Assembly (NCBI GenBank): GCA_964035575.1
Contig: CAXIVB010000001.1
Coordinates: forward strand, 1 to 58,166
Source: Rhynchopus sp. YZ270_cl-10
Taxonomy: Eukaryota; Euglenozoa; Diplonemea; Diplonemida; Diplonemidae
Direction: 5' to 3'
DNA: 58,166 nucleotides
Shown here: positions 17,273 through 24,931 of the stretch, piece after piece
How the letters are laid out: each line of letters opens with the position of its first letter
Position numbering within the stretch: position 1 is the stretch's first letter
Position numbers and translations under genes: made by a program
Notes under the pieces: generated by a model
Seen by the model: only the letters and a program-made list of their open reading frames with translations
What the model was told of the DNA's origin: nothing
Database searches by the model: none

Positions 17273-19170
17273 TGGGAAAAAAATATTAGGTTTTTTGGGG
17301 TCTATATAGGGTTGCTGTGGGGGTCACATGGCCGAAAAATGGCCATTTTTGGCCTATTTTTGGCCATTTTTTTAAGGTAAAAAATCCACTTTTTTTTTGT
17401 ACATCCCCTTGCCCCCGGTAAAATTTACCAAACATATGGCCCTGTTGGACATACTGGGCCCATGAGTCGGTCGCTGGATCACCAAACTAGTTGCCCTATT
17501 TGCTAAAATCATGTTTTCAGGGTCAAAAATAGGGTGTTTTTTAGGGTCAAAAATAGGGTGTTTTTCAGGGGTATGTTAACCACGTATGTGTCTTAGGGAC
17601 CAAATTTTCCAGGAATGTGAACCAATCGGGTCGCAATGGGTCCAGGGGGCCCGGAGGGCCCCCATGCAGGGAAAATTTGCAACAATCCTGGGCAATGCTG
17701 GGGGCCGATAGGGTGTGCCTATACACGTGTTTTTACGTGTTTTTGGGCACTTTTCAGGATTTTCGAAAATTTTTGCAACACCAAAATCAAAAATTTCGGT
17801 CTAGGAGGCCCATATCTGGAAAAAATCGATATTCCAATGGCCTCATTGGGACATATTGGGCCCAGGACCCTATTTTCAGGTCCCAGGAAAAGCCAAACCA
17901 ATAAAAAAAATAGCTCAGGCGACCCCCAAAAATAGGCGAAAAACAGCCATTTTTAGGGTGTTTTTTAGGGGTATTTTTACACACACAAATTGTTTACCAT
18001 AGCACACCCCCAGGCTGCCTCAAAATTTTATCTTTATTTGATTTTTCCAACCCACATAGGGGTATTGGAGGCACAACTTTCACCAAGCCTGGGGAATTCG
18101 GCACTGCACACACACAACTGAAAAAGGCAAAAATCACCTGTTTTTCAAGGTGTCGCAGGGTAAATGTTGTTCCTTAAAAACCAAATTTTTTCTAAAAAAT
18201 CGGCCCTGCGGGTGAAAAAACGACACTATGGGGGGTATTCCAGGGTGTGGGGGCCCCAAAAATCCGGTTTAAGACCACGAGAGGGTCCGAATACACACCT
18301 GAGAAGGTCCCGGGGAGTAAAAAAATGGCCATTTTTGGGGGGTCAAAATCTCACTTTTTGGGGGGATGTTTGTATACCCAGTACCGACCCACTAGCTGGG
18401 ATGCCCAACTTTTCGCGAATATGGGGGCCCGTAGGGCCCCCGGGGCCCAGGGGGCCCAAAATATCGTGTTGCAGATGCCAGGAGAACATGTTTCAATATT
18501 TTGGATACATTTTTCCATAGGGTCATTTTCAAAAGCACTGATTTTAGGGGTATTGAGCGAGGTACCCATACCCATGGGTTATCCTATATATTAGTTTTCA
18601 CTCGGATGTGAAAAAACGATGTCGCAATGGATTCAGGGGGCCCAAATAGGGTATATGGCCCAGGAAATTTTCAAAAAGTTGACCCAACCAGGTATACAGG
18701 CATACAAGCCGGTAGGTCAACAGATAGGGTGTTTTCCGCACCCAAAATATGGGGTCATGACCATGTGGGTCAGACCTGAATTGATAAATGTTTCGCACAG
18801 GTTTTCGCGAATACCCCCTCTATTCCGAATGCGCTACAAGAGTTTTAAATTTTTGGCTATTTAGATTCACTTTTAAAAACAAAATGGGTCTCCAGAACAC
18901 ACATGAGGTTCAACATGTACCTCTACAGAAACCTTGGTTTTGGTCGGATTTTGAGGCCAATTTTTGGGTTCCCACCAATTTCCTAGGGTATACTGGGATA
19001 TTGCCCGTGTGTCCAAAAGTGATTTTTGGGGCCTTAGGACCCCGGAGAATCCATTTAACGGTCGTTTTTGCACCGGAAAGACCTATCTAGTACCCAAAAA
19101 TCGAATTTTCATATTTTTGAAAAAGTGACCAAAAATCGACTTTTTTTGGTAACATTGTATGGCATAAATT

Positions 19171-19560
19171 ATTCTACATAATGTGTGATGCTTGAATAAA
19201 AACTTACGACCCCATAATGTACTCGGAACTCACCCATGTAATTGTTGAGAAAAAAAAACTTTCCGAAAAAATGAAATTTCAACCCGAATATGCACATTTG
19301 GGTCATTTTACGGCTATGTAGGTCATTTTGTATGTGTTTTTCGATTATATAGGTGATTAGGATATGTGTGATACTCAGATTAAATCGTAAGACCCCGCAA
19401 TTGACTCAAATGTGCCCAAAAACCCTATATACCCAAGATTATTAACTTTTCCAGCATATTGGACATCCTTAGGTATGGTTATAAGCCATGATACGGCTAT
19501 TGCTGGAAAAATAGCCGTAAATTGTGGTTGGTATTGATTTCAGAAATTATGTGATGCTTA
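19171..19560. repeat. satellite monomers next to the SL block
   Basis: GGTGATTAGGATATGTGTGAT, GACCCCGCAATTGACTCAAAT and CCCTATATACCCAAGATTAT are monomer pieces in the orientation opposite to 13478-14925. Another piece (20751-20925) is inserted between SL genes 2 and 3. Unit 2: 47457-47846. Confidence 0.8.
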
Positions 19561-19787
19561 GATCATGCCATAGACGCTTTTAATGGATTCATATGAGCTC
19601 ATACTACCCATATACCCCTTCAGAAGCCCCTTTTGACTCTTATGAATATCCTTATATAGGCTTCCACTTGTGCAGAACCTTCTCAGTGTACAAGATGTTA
19701 GGTACAAAAAAACCATCATATTTTTTACACTACTGGCATGCTTCCCAGGACACGTCTGTACTCAGAACGTTGTAGAGAAAAAAGGCA
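19561..19787. other. SL-repeat spacer
   Basis: Sequence such as CCCCTTCAGAAGCC, GACTCTTATGAATATCC and AGAACCTTCTCAGTG recurs before SL copies 1 and 2, showing that the SL genes arose by tandem duplication of a unit of about 435 bp. The PSE-like box for the deleted SL copy is at 19740-19748. Confidence 0.7.
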
Positions 19788-19830
19788 ACCAACTTTGTCA
19801 AAACATGGCCAGTTTCGAAAGAGACTGGCC
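19788..19830 (+). pseudogene. SL RNA pseudogene with internal deletion
   Basis: ACCAAC of the exon start is joined directly to TTTGTCAAAACATGG of the 3' part, so most of the exon, the donor and the first part of the intron (about 68 nt) are lost. Both break edges carry CAAC, so a microhomology-mediated deletion is likely. Promoter box and 3' hairpin remain. Unit 2: 48074-48116. Confidence 0.92.
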
Positions 19831-20107
19831 TTTTTTACGTTAGCATCACCTTCTGCAAACCCCAAAAAACACACATGATTCCCATCACACACAAGTGCTT
19901 GCTGCAACCCATTTGTATATTGCCTGCAAAACCATGTGTGCAACCATTTGTGGCACTGGTACCACATATACCCCTTCAGAAACCACTGTTGACTCTTATG
20001 AATATACTTGTGTAAGCCTCTCACCTAAGCATATTCTGTGCAGACCCTTCCCAGTGACCAATAGGTTAGGTACGAAAAAGCGACCATATTTAGGACACTG
20101 GAAGAAG

Positions 20108-20116
20108 GCTTCCCAG
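20108..20116 (+). promoter_or_regulatory. PSE-like box, SL-1
   Basis: GCTTCCCAG 48 nt before the inferred SL start (20156). The same box precedes the deleted SL copy (19740), SL-2 (20542) and SL-4 (21535, GCTTCCCTG). Variants precede SL-3 (20961, GATTCCCAG) and SL-5 (22276, GTTTACCAG). Unit 2: +28,286. Confidence 0.75.
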
Positions 20117-20155
20117 TTCACGTTGGAGCTTAGAACATTGTAGAGAAAAAAGGCA

Positions 20156-20265
20156 ACCAACGATTTCTAAAGCTACAGTTTCTGTACTTCATTGGTATGG
20201 AAGCATGAAGATTATTCTTCACACACAACTTTGTCAAACATGGCCAGCCTCGAAAGAGACTGGCC
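20156..20265 (+). ncRNA. spliced-leader RNA, copy 1
   Basis: The 39-nt exon (20156-20194) starts ACCAACGATTTCTAAAG, contains CAGTTTCTGTACTTC and ends ATTG. Donor GTATGG follows. The intron part has a CAACTTTGTC Sm-like site and a 3' hairpin GGCCAGCCTC-GAAA-GAGACTGGCC before T6. The RNA donates its capped exon to nuclear mRNAs in trans. The exon resembles kinetoplastid and especially diplonemid mini-exons. Start placed by the 48-nt spacing to the PSE, shared with U2, U4 and U5. Confidence 0.93.
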
Positions 20266-20541
20266 TTTTTTACGTTAGCACGATTGTCTTTGTGCACAAG
20301 AAGCAAACCCAAAAACACACCCAATTCACACCTGACCTAATGCACAAGTGCTTACTGCACCCCATTTTTAAATCGCCTGCAAAACCATATTTGTGACACT
20401 TGTTCCCCTTCAGAAGCCACTGTTGACTCTGTCGAATATCCTTCTGTAGGATCACACTTAAGGATATTTTTATGTAGAACCTTCACAGTGACCAAGATGT
20501 CAGGTACGAAAAAGCAACCGTATTATAGACATTGGCAGAAG

Positions 20542-20550
20542 GCTTCCCAG
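20542..20550 (+). promoter_or_regulatory. PSE-like box, SL-2
   Basis: GCTTCCCAG 48 nt upstream of 20590. Unit 2: 48828-48836. Confidence 0.7.
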
Positions 20551-20589
20551 AACAAGTGGGTACCTAGAACATTGTAGAGAAAAAGGGCA

Positions 20590-20700
20590 ACCAACGATTT
20601 CTAAAGCTACAGTTTCTGTACTTCATTGGTATGGAAGCATGAAGATTATATTCTTCACACAACTTTGTCAAAACATGGCCAGTTTCGAAAGAGACTGGCC
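20590..20700 (+). ncRNA. spliced-leader RNA, copy 2
   Basis: Exon identical to copy 1. The 3' hairpin reads GGCCAGTTTC-GAAA-GAGACTGGCC, fully paired with one T-G wobble. The intron differs by small changes (ATTATATTCTTCACAC). Confidence 0.94.
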
Positions 20701-20960
20701 TTTTTTACGTTAACATCACCTTGTGCAAACCCAAAAAACACACATGATTCCCATGTTCTTCGAATATTTTGGTGATTAGGATATGTGTAATGCTCAGATT
20801 AAATTGTACGACCACGCAATTGACTCAAATGAGCCCAAATATCCCGTATTCCCAAGATTTTTGGACTTTCGAGCACATTGGGCATCCTTAGGTATGTTTA
20901 TAAGCCACTCTACGGCTATGTTAGAAAAAAAACCCACCATAATAATGATACATATGGCAT

Positions 20961-20969
20961 GATTCCCAG
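20961..20969 (+). promoter_or_regulatory. PSE-like box, SL-3
   Basis: GATTCCCAG, one base off the consensus, 48 nt upstream of 21009. Unit 2: 49247-49255. Confidence 0.6.
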
Positions 20970-21008
20970 AACATGTTGGCACTTAGAACATTGTAGAGAA
21001 AAAGGGCA

Positions 21009-21119
21009 ACCAACGATTTCTAAAGCTACAGTTTCTGTACTTCATTGGTATGGAAGCATGAAGATTATTCTTCTCACACAACTTTGTCAAAACATGGCCA
21101 GTTTCGAAAGAGACTGGCC
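21009..21119 (+). ncRNA. spliced-leader RNA, copy 3
   Basis: Exon identical to copy 1, donor GTATGG, paired 3' hairpin, T-run. Its upstream spacer has been replaced by a satellite piece (20751-20925), leaving only the PSE region conserved. Confidence 0.94.
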
Positions 21120-21205
21120 TTTTTTACGTTAACACGATCGTCTTGTGCACAAGAAGCAAAAAAACCCACACAACAACAGCAGAAGTTTAGAACCACATTC
21201 AGACC

Positions 21206-21239
21206 CTGACCCAACTCCAACAAGGGGCCCCTGTCTTGT
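21206..21239 (+). promoter_or_regulatory. Pol III-type upstream element, U6
   Basis: CTGACCCAACTCCAACAAG then CCCCTGTCTTGT; 23 nt separate its last T from the first base of U6. TATATA at 21255-21260 lies too close to the start to be an ordinary TATA box. Unit 2: 49492-49525. Confidence 0.85.
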
Positions 21240-21262
21240 CAACCACCTTGTGCATATATACT

Positions 21263-21367
21263 GGACCCCAGAAATGGGACATCCGTTAAAATTGGATCGA
21301 TACAGAGAAGATTAGCATGGTCCCTGCGCAAGGATGACACGCATTAATCGAGAAAGTATCAACTTTT
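21263..21367 (+). ncRNA. U6 snRNA
   Basis: Core matches U6: GATACAGAGAAGATTAGCAT, then CCTGCGCAAGGATGACACGC with the internal stem-loop. The ACAGAGA box and catalytic AGC are intact. The 5' hairpin is GGA-CCCA-GAAA-TGGG-TCC and begins about 39 nt before ACAGAGA, the usual distance. Ends in a T9 run. U6 pairs with U4 and later with U2 in the spliceosome, in cis- and trans-splicing. Confidence 0.97.
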
Positions 21368-21370
21368 TTT

Positions 21371-21582
21371 TTGTCCCCCGGATCACACGTATTTTTTACA
21401 CTGGTGTCTTCTTCATGCTTCCCAGCACATATGTGCAGACATACCCATCACCCACAGGTGGCAAGTGGCAGGCTGCAGTAACCCATTGAAATATTGGTTT
21501 CAAAAAACGACCATATGCTTTATGCTACTGGCATGCTTCCCTGAGCATATACATGTCGAAAGCTGTGTAGAGAAAAAGAGCA
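21371..21582. other. spacer with an orphan PSE-like box
   Basis: GCTTCCCAGCACAT at 21417 matches the snRNA/SL box, but no RNA starts 48 nt later (about 21465). It may be left over from a lost SL copy. The box used by SL-4 follows at 21535-21543. Unit 2: 49657-49868. Confidence 0.5.
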
Positions 21583-21693
21583 ACCAACGATTTCTAAAGC
21601 TACAGTTTCTGTACTTCATTGGTATGGAAGCATGAAGATTACTCTTCTCACACAACTTTGTCAAAACATGGCCGGTTTCGAAAGAGACTGGCC
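21583..21693 (+). ncRNA. spliced-leader RNA, copy 4
   Basis: Exon and donor as copy 1. The 3' hairpin has GGCCGG in place of GGCCAG, turning an A-T pair into a G-T wobble. PSE GCTTCCCTG at 21535-21543. Confidence 0.94.
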
Positions 21694-21789
21694 TTTTTTA
21701 CGTTAGCATGATTGTCTTTGTGTGTCTTTGTGCAAAGCAAAAAAAAAACACACACAAGAAGTGAGGATCTTCAAAACCACGTTTTTGAC

Positions 21790-21823
21790 CTGACCCACCT
21801 CCAACTAGACAACCCTGTCTTGT
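21790..21823 (+). promoter_or_regulatory. Pol III-type upstream element, SRP RNA
   Basis: CTGACCCACCTCCAACTAG then ACAACCCTGTCTTGT, with 23 nt to the first base of SRP RNA (21847). Unit 2: 50076-50109. Confidence 0.85.
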
Positions 21824-21846
21824 ATTCCTACAATATGGTATCTATT

Positions 21847-22160
21847 GAGCCGGGATGTGTTGGCTGCATCCTGAAACCCCTAGCTTCTGGGGGGGCAAGC
21901 TTCTCCAGAACTGGGCACTCTTTGAGGTGGACCAAAGGCACCTTCAACTTCTGTGTTGATGTGTTGTCCGTGTTAGTCTACTGTCCTGTTTGCGGCCTTG
22001 GTGTAAACCAGGGCAACAATCAGAGTGAAATGGGGTGAACCGGGCCAGGCTGGTCTCACAGAGCAGCTCATAACTCCTGCAGTGGACAGTTCAAGGATCG
22101 CAGCACAGAGCAGAGTGAGGGTGTTTCCAACTCAATGGCTTGAACTGGAGAAGCGTTTCT
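21847..22160 (+). ncRNA. SRP RNA (7SL)
   Basis: RNA scaffold of the signal recognition particle that docks ribosomes to the ER. Recognised by the S-domain string GGGGTGAACCGGGCCAGGCT ... AGAGCAGCTC ... AACTCCTGCAGTGGACAG ... GGATCGCAGC, which follows 7SL, and by CCAGAACTGGGC in the Alu part. The 5' end is GAGCCGGGATG and the 3' end lies in CGTTTCTTTTTT. About 313 nt, close to the usual 300. The helix 8 loop reads CTG-GTCTCA-CAG, so a six-base loop replaces the usual GNAR tetraloop, while the AGCAG side is kept. Trypanosome 7SL is driven by a neighbouring tRNA gene; here no tRNA gene is near. Confidence 0.92.
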
Positions 22161-22275
22161 TTTTTACATTTTTCCATGTGAACATTGTTTCCACATCACC
22201 ATACACATGTGTTGTTGATACACCCCACCACGTTGCCCAGACCATTCCTACCCACATTATTCACCACAAGTGGCA

Positions 22276-22284
22276 TGTTTACCA
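22276..22284 (+). promoter_or_regulatory. PSE-like box, SL-5 (weak)
   Basis: GTTTACCAG, two bases off the consensus, at 48-49 nt from the exon start. Unit 2: 50562-50570. Confidence 0.45.
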
Positions 22285-22324
22285 GCACATGTTGGTGCTT
22301 AGAGCAATGTTAAGAAAAAGGGCA

Positions 22325-22436
22325 ACCAACGATTTCTAAAGCTACAGTTTCTGTACTTCATTGGTATGGAAGCATGAAGATTATATTCTTCTCACACAAC
22401 TTTGTCAAACATGGCCAGCCTCGAAAGAGACTGGCC
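22325..22436 (+). ncRNA. spliced-leader RNA, copy 5
   Basis: Exon as in copy 1; 3' hairpin as copy 1 (GGCCAGCCTC). The weak PSE and a changed base order just upstream (GTTAAGAAAAAGGGC) suggest it may be less active. Confidence 0.92.
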
Positions 22437-22510
22437 TTTTTTACGTCACCATGAGAAAAAACATTCACACATATGATGCATGTACAAAGTGCACAGGTGT
22501 GTGTGTCACC

Positions 22511-22544
22511 CTGACCCACCTCCAACAAGACAACCCTGTCTTGT
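22511..22544 (+). promoter_or_regulatory. Pol III-type upstream element, RNA X-B
   Basis: CTGACCCACCTCCAACAAG then ACAACCCTGTCTTGT, 23 nt before 22568. Unit 2: 50797-50830. Confidence 0.85.
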
Positions 22545-22567
22545 TTTCCCATACTCTCCCTATGTTT

Positions 22568-22889
22568 GGGTGCTAAGTTAGTGTGCTACTTCGAAACCAA
22601 ACAACTCGTTCAGCAACAGCTAAAACTTGAAAAGACCTTTCTTATCAGAAAATTCTTTACAATTTTTATGATGTGTCCTGCTGTGGGCCTGATATGGCCC
22701 AAGGCGGAACCACTTTCATATGATGTAAATCCCGTACGTTCGTACAGAATATTACCCATGATGATTATTCTTACATTAGCGTGTAACACTAATTCTGACT
22801 GCGTTCTATTTCACACTTCAAATATTAGAACTGGATGTGGGGCTGCCAGTTTACTGGTGGTCCCGATCCAGCACACAACGCAAGCACCC
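22568..22889 (+). ncRNA. RNA X, copy B: structured Pol III-type RNA of unknown family
   Basis: Paralogue of 12555-12884. The first about 50 nt (GGGTGCTAAGTTAGTG ... CAACTCGTTCAGCAACA) and last about 95 nt (TGCGTTCTATTTCACACTTC ... AGCACCC) are almost identical; the middle differs. The middle hairpin is GTGGGCC-TGATAT-GGCCCAA against GCGGGCC...GGCCTGC in copy A. T6 follows. Length 322 nt. Function unknown. Confidence 0.8.
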
Positions 22890-23173
22890 TTTTTTATATT
22901 ACCCCACCCAGTACCCCCCCTGTGTCTGTGTTGTTGCCTGAAAAAGCATCACCTTTTACAGGCTTCCTTGTGGGGAGTGTTCGGTCAAGTGATAGTGATG
23001 AAGAAGGACAGGGGCGAGTTTTCTCGTGAAATGCTTTGAAGCCTCTGACATTGAGAGGCTCGCTCCGACCTCTGTTTTTAATAACCCTTACCGGTAACCA
23101 CTGTGTATGTATGGTATGTATGGTATGTATGATATGTTGCCTTTGTGTGTTTGTTTTTGTTTTGTTAAAAAAG
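22890..23173. other. spacer with a possible small RNA
   Basis: GCTTCCTTG at 22962 resembles the PSE; 48 nt later comes AGGGGCGAG-TTTT-CTCG, then GCCTCT-GACATTG-AGAGGC, ending near a T5 at 23071-23075. Could be a short PSE-driven RNA or chance. A GTATGTATG microsatellite lies at 23103-23138. Unit 2: 51176-51459. Confidence 0.35.
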
Positions 23174-23362
23174 AGGGTATGCCACTCCTGGATGTTGTGC
23201 AGCTCCAGGGCAACATGTGTGAACGGACCAGGTTGCCCTGGCGACCCGTCACCCCAATGAGAAATTGCGTTAATATCATCAGTGCACAAGGCACTGTATC
23301 AGATATTAAGCTGATAAGAACAGATAATACACTTGATCTTAGCCAAAAGGCCGAGAAGGTAT
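23174..23362 (-). ncRNA. U2 snRNA
   Basis: 5' ATACCTTCTCGGCCTTTTGG, then CTAAGATCAAGTG, TCTGTTCTTATCAGC and TTAATATCTGATAC, all near-universal U2 blocks. The branch-site recognition sequence reads GTATTA instead of GTAGTA. Sm-like site AATTTCTC, then stem-loops III and IV (TGGAGCTGCACAACATCC). 189 nt, the usual length. PSE at 23402-23410 on the same strand. Confidence 0.96.
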
Positions 23363-23401
23363 GACTTCTTTTTAGTCCATACCAAATTCGACACCCATGT
23401 A

Positions 23402-23410
23402 CAGGGAAGC
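23402..23410 (-). promoter_or_regulatory. PSE-like box, U2
   Basis: GCTTCCCTG on the minus strand, 48 nt from the U2 5' end at 23362. Unit 2: 51688-51696. Confidence 0.75.
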
Positions 23411-23510
23411 ATGATGATGATCAATATTACTAGGAAACAACAAGGCAAACAGATTACACACCCATGTCACAGGGAAGTGAGCGAAGGTGATGATCAATCG
23501 TAGTAAAAAC

Positions 23511-23654
23511 AAGGCCGCCGAAGCAGCTACACAAATTGCCAATGTGGCAACGCCGAAGCGGCCCATGGCGGGAATTGGGTAGTTTTCAACCAGCAATCTC
23601 TCCACAGCGTCCCTATTTGGTCATTGCTTATGGAATTATCCCGAGCGCAAGAAT
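23511..23654 (-). ncRNA. U4 snRNA
   Basis: 5' ATTCTTGCGC aligns with U4 AGCTTTGCGC. ATTGCTGGTTGAAAAC (stem II with U6) and CCCAATTCCCGCC follow. Towards the 3' end come CACATTGGCAATTTGTGTAG (Sm region) and hairpin GCTGC-TTCG-GCGGC. About 144 nt, the usual length. Chaperones U6 in the tri-snRNP. Confidence 0.94.
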
Positions 23655-23693
23655 ACCTCCTTTTCTCCCAGTCGTGTCACAAAGCTATGTCAA

Positions 23694-23702
23694 CAGGGAA
23701 GC
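23694..23702 (-). promoter_or_regulatory. PSE-like box, U4
   Basis: GCTTCCCTG on the minus strand, 48 nt from the U4 start at 23654. Unit 2: 51980-51988. Confidence 0.75.
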
Positions 23703-24127
23703 GTGTTGGGGTGGTAACATAAAGACACCACGTAAAGCTAACACACCAGAACTACCACCACCAATGTGCCTCCCTGTAGACATCTGTGCAGCCGATAGGT
23801 GGAACAAACAAGGGCAAGACTGTACTCTACACAGGATCTGTTTTTGAGTGCATTCGTGTTGAAGATTGTTTTCTTCGGCACAAGACCAAAGCTGGATGAT
23901 GACATAGGTTGGGCATGTGCAGCATGAGCACTTGCGATGATTGTCACATACTTCTTGTATTGTTTTGTCTCTCCCCTGTATGGCGCAGGGAAGAGTACCA
24001 GGCACAGCCCTTCCACTTACAGCTTGTTTTTAAGAAAAACCTCAAAAAAGGCTTCACATTACTTTTTTCACCTTCAAGGACATCTTGATCAATCAAGAAG
24101 TTACCACACTATCCTCGCTCTCAACAT
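23703..24127. other. divergent spacer between U4 and U5
   Basis: U4 and U5 are transcribed away from each other with both PSE boxes at the edges of this stretch. No other gene signal seen. Unit 2: 51989-52413. Confidence 0.5.
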
Positions 24128-24136
24128 GCTTCCATG
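24128..24136 (+). promoter_or_regulatory. PSE-like box, U5
   Basis: GCTTCCATG, 48 nt before the inferred U5 start at 24176. Unit 2: 52414-52422. Confidence 0.65.
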
Positions 24137-24175
24137 TGTAGCAAAGTGCATACAGCAATAGAACAAAACAGAGCC

Positions 24176-24290
24176 ATATCACGGTTCTTGCCCATATCGA
24201 ACTCATCTTTCGCCTTTTACTAAAGATGACCGTGGGTAAGAGCCACTAAGTGAAAGCATAATTTTTGAAGGGGCCTTTGTGTCTCATCTG
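24176..24290 (+). ncRNA. U5 snRNA
   Basis: Loop I block CATCTTTCGCCTTTTACTAA AGATG is the exon-aligning loop conserved in U5. Stem GGTTCTTGCCC/GGGTAAGAGCC closes it. Sm site AATTTTTG at 24260-24267. The 3' end is unsure; the final hairpin looks very short. In the SL trans-spliceosome U5 holds the leader exon. Confidence 0.93.
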
Positions 24291-24314
24291 TTTTTAAGTC
24301 TTGACAACCACTAC

Positions 24315-24323
24315 GCTTCCCTG
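24315..24323 (+). promoter_or_regulatory. PSE-like box, U1
   Basis: GCTTCCCTG, 48-52 nt before the U1 5' end, depending on which base starts the RNA. Unit 2: 52601-52609. Confidence 0.7.
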
Positions 24324-24366
24324 AAGGTGTTGGAGTTTCGCATGTTGTTAAACTCAGCTAGAGGTT

Positions 24367-24523
24367 ACATACCTTACTGGTGTCTGACCTGATCAACAAG
24401 GGCGTCGACACACCAGTGGCCCTTGCATTGCACTGCGCAGGGGATACTGGTGGCACTAGCTTCGGCTGGCTTGCACAGTGAAATTTTTGACAGCGGCGGT
24501 GCTGTGCTTTGCACAAACCCGCC
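24367..24523 (+). ncRNA. U1 snRNA
   Basis: 5' ACATACCTT can pair with AAG/GTATGT donors. Stem-loop I ACTGGTGTC ... GACACACCAGT holds TGATCAACAAGG (U1-70K loop, TGATCACGAAGG in animals). Stem-loop II CCCTTGC-ATTGCACT-GCGCAGGG has the U1A loop ATTGCAC. Stem-loop III carries AGC-TTCG-GCT. Sm site AATTTTTGA and a 3' hairpin ending CCCGCC follow, then T5. 157 nt. The start could be four bases earlier. Confidence 0.9.
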
Positions 24524-24812
24524 TTTTTAAACAAACAAACAAACCAAAACAAACGTGATCACACAAACCATCATGTTACCCAGTAAACCCAGTAAACCCA
24601 GCACACTGGTCTAGAGGGATCGACCACTGAGTGGTGACCTGTGAGCACACAGGCACCTGCTCCGATGCAGTAGTGCAGCGCACTAAGTGCTGTGCTAAGG
24701 ACTGGCCAAACTTGTTAAACCTGCTGACCCACAAACCGGTTTTCACAACCGAAGCAAAAACAAGCTCAGAAATAAAAAGCTCTTCAAAGGTTTTCGAACC
24801 TGACTCAGTATT
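24524..24812. other. spacer between U1 and 5S copy 3
   Basis: Contains (AAAC)n-like AAACAAACAAACAAACC and a triple CCCAGTAAA. No gene recognised. Confidence 0.5.
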
Positions 24813-24931
24813 GGATTCGGCCATACTCTGGTGAATACACCTCATCCCGCCTGATTTGAGAAGTTAAGCACCAGCAGGCCTGGATAGTACTGGCGTGGGT
24901 GACCAGCTGGGAAGTCCGGGTGCTTGAATCC
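24813..24931 (+). rRNA. 5S rRNA, copy 3
   Basis: Same 119-nt sequence as copies 1 and 2 but on the plus strand, directly followed by TTTTTT. Begins the right-hand tRNA block. Confidence 0.97.

Larger units (their letters stand above)
16144..19170. repeat. decayed GC-rich repeat region
   Basis: Degenerate relatives of the 401-bp repeat (GACATACTGGGCCC at about 16240 and 17450, GACATATTGGGCCC at about 17850) interspersed with GGGGGCCC/GGGCCCCC palindromes near 17240, 17650 and 18425. No RNA gene, coding region or transposon end recognised. Unit 2: 44430-47456. Confidence 0.7.

Noticed and set aside
20156-20265. SL RNA of animal or dinoflagellate type
   Set aside because: The exon lacks those leaders' sequences and instead has CAGTTTCTGTACT...ATTG with a GTATG donor, the kinetoplastid/diplonemid pattern.
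21255-21260. TATATA as the U6 TATA box
   Set aside because: It ends 3 bp before the inferred start, too close, and the other three genes with the same upstream element lack it.
22568-22889. Calling RNA X a U3, 7SK, RNase P, MRP or telomerase RNA
   Set aside because: I looked for U3 boxes, 7SK GAUC motifs, RNase P/MRP conserved regions and a telomere template and could match none convincingly.
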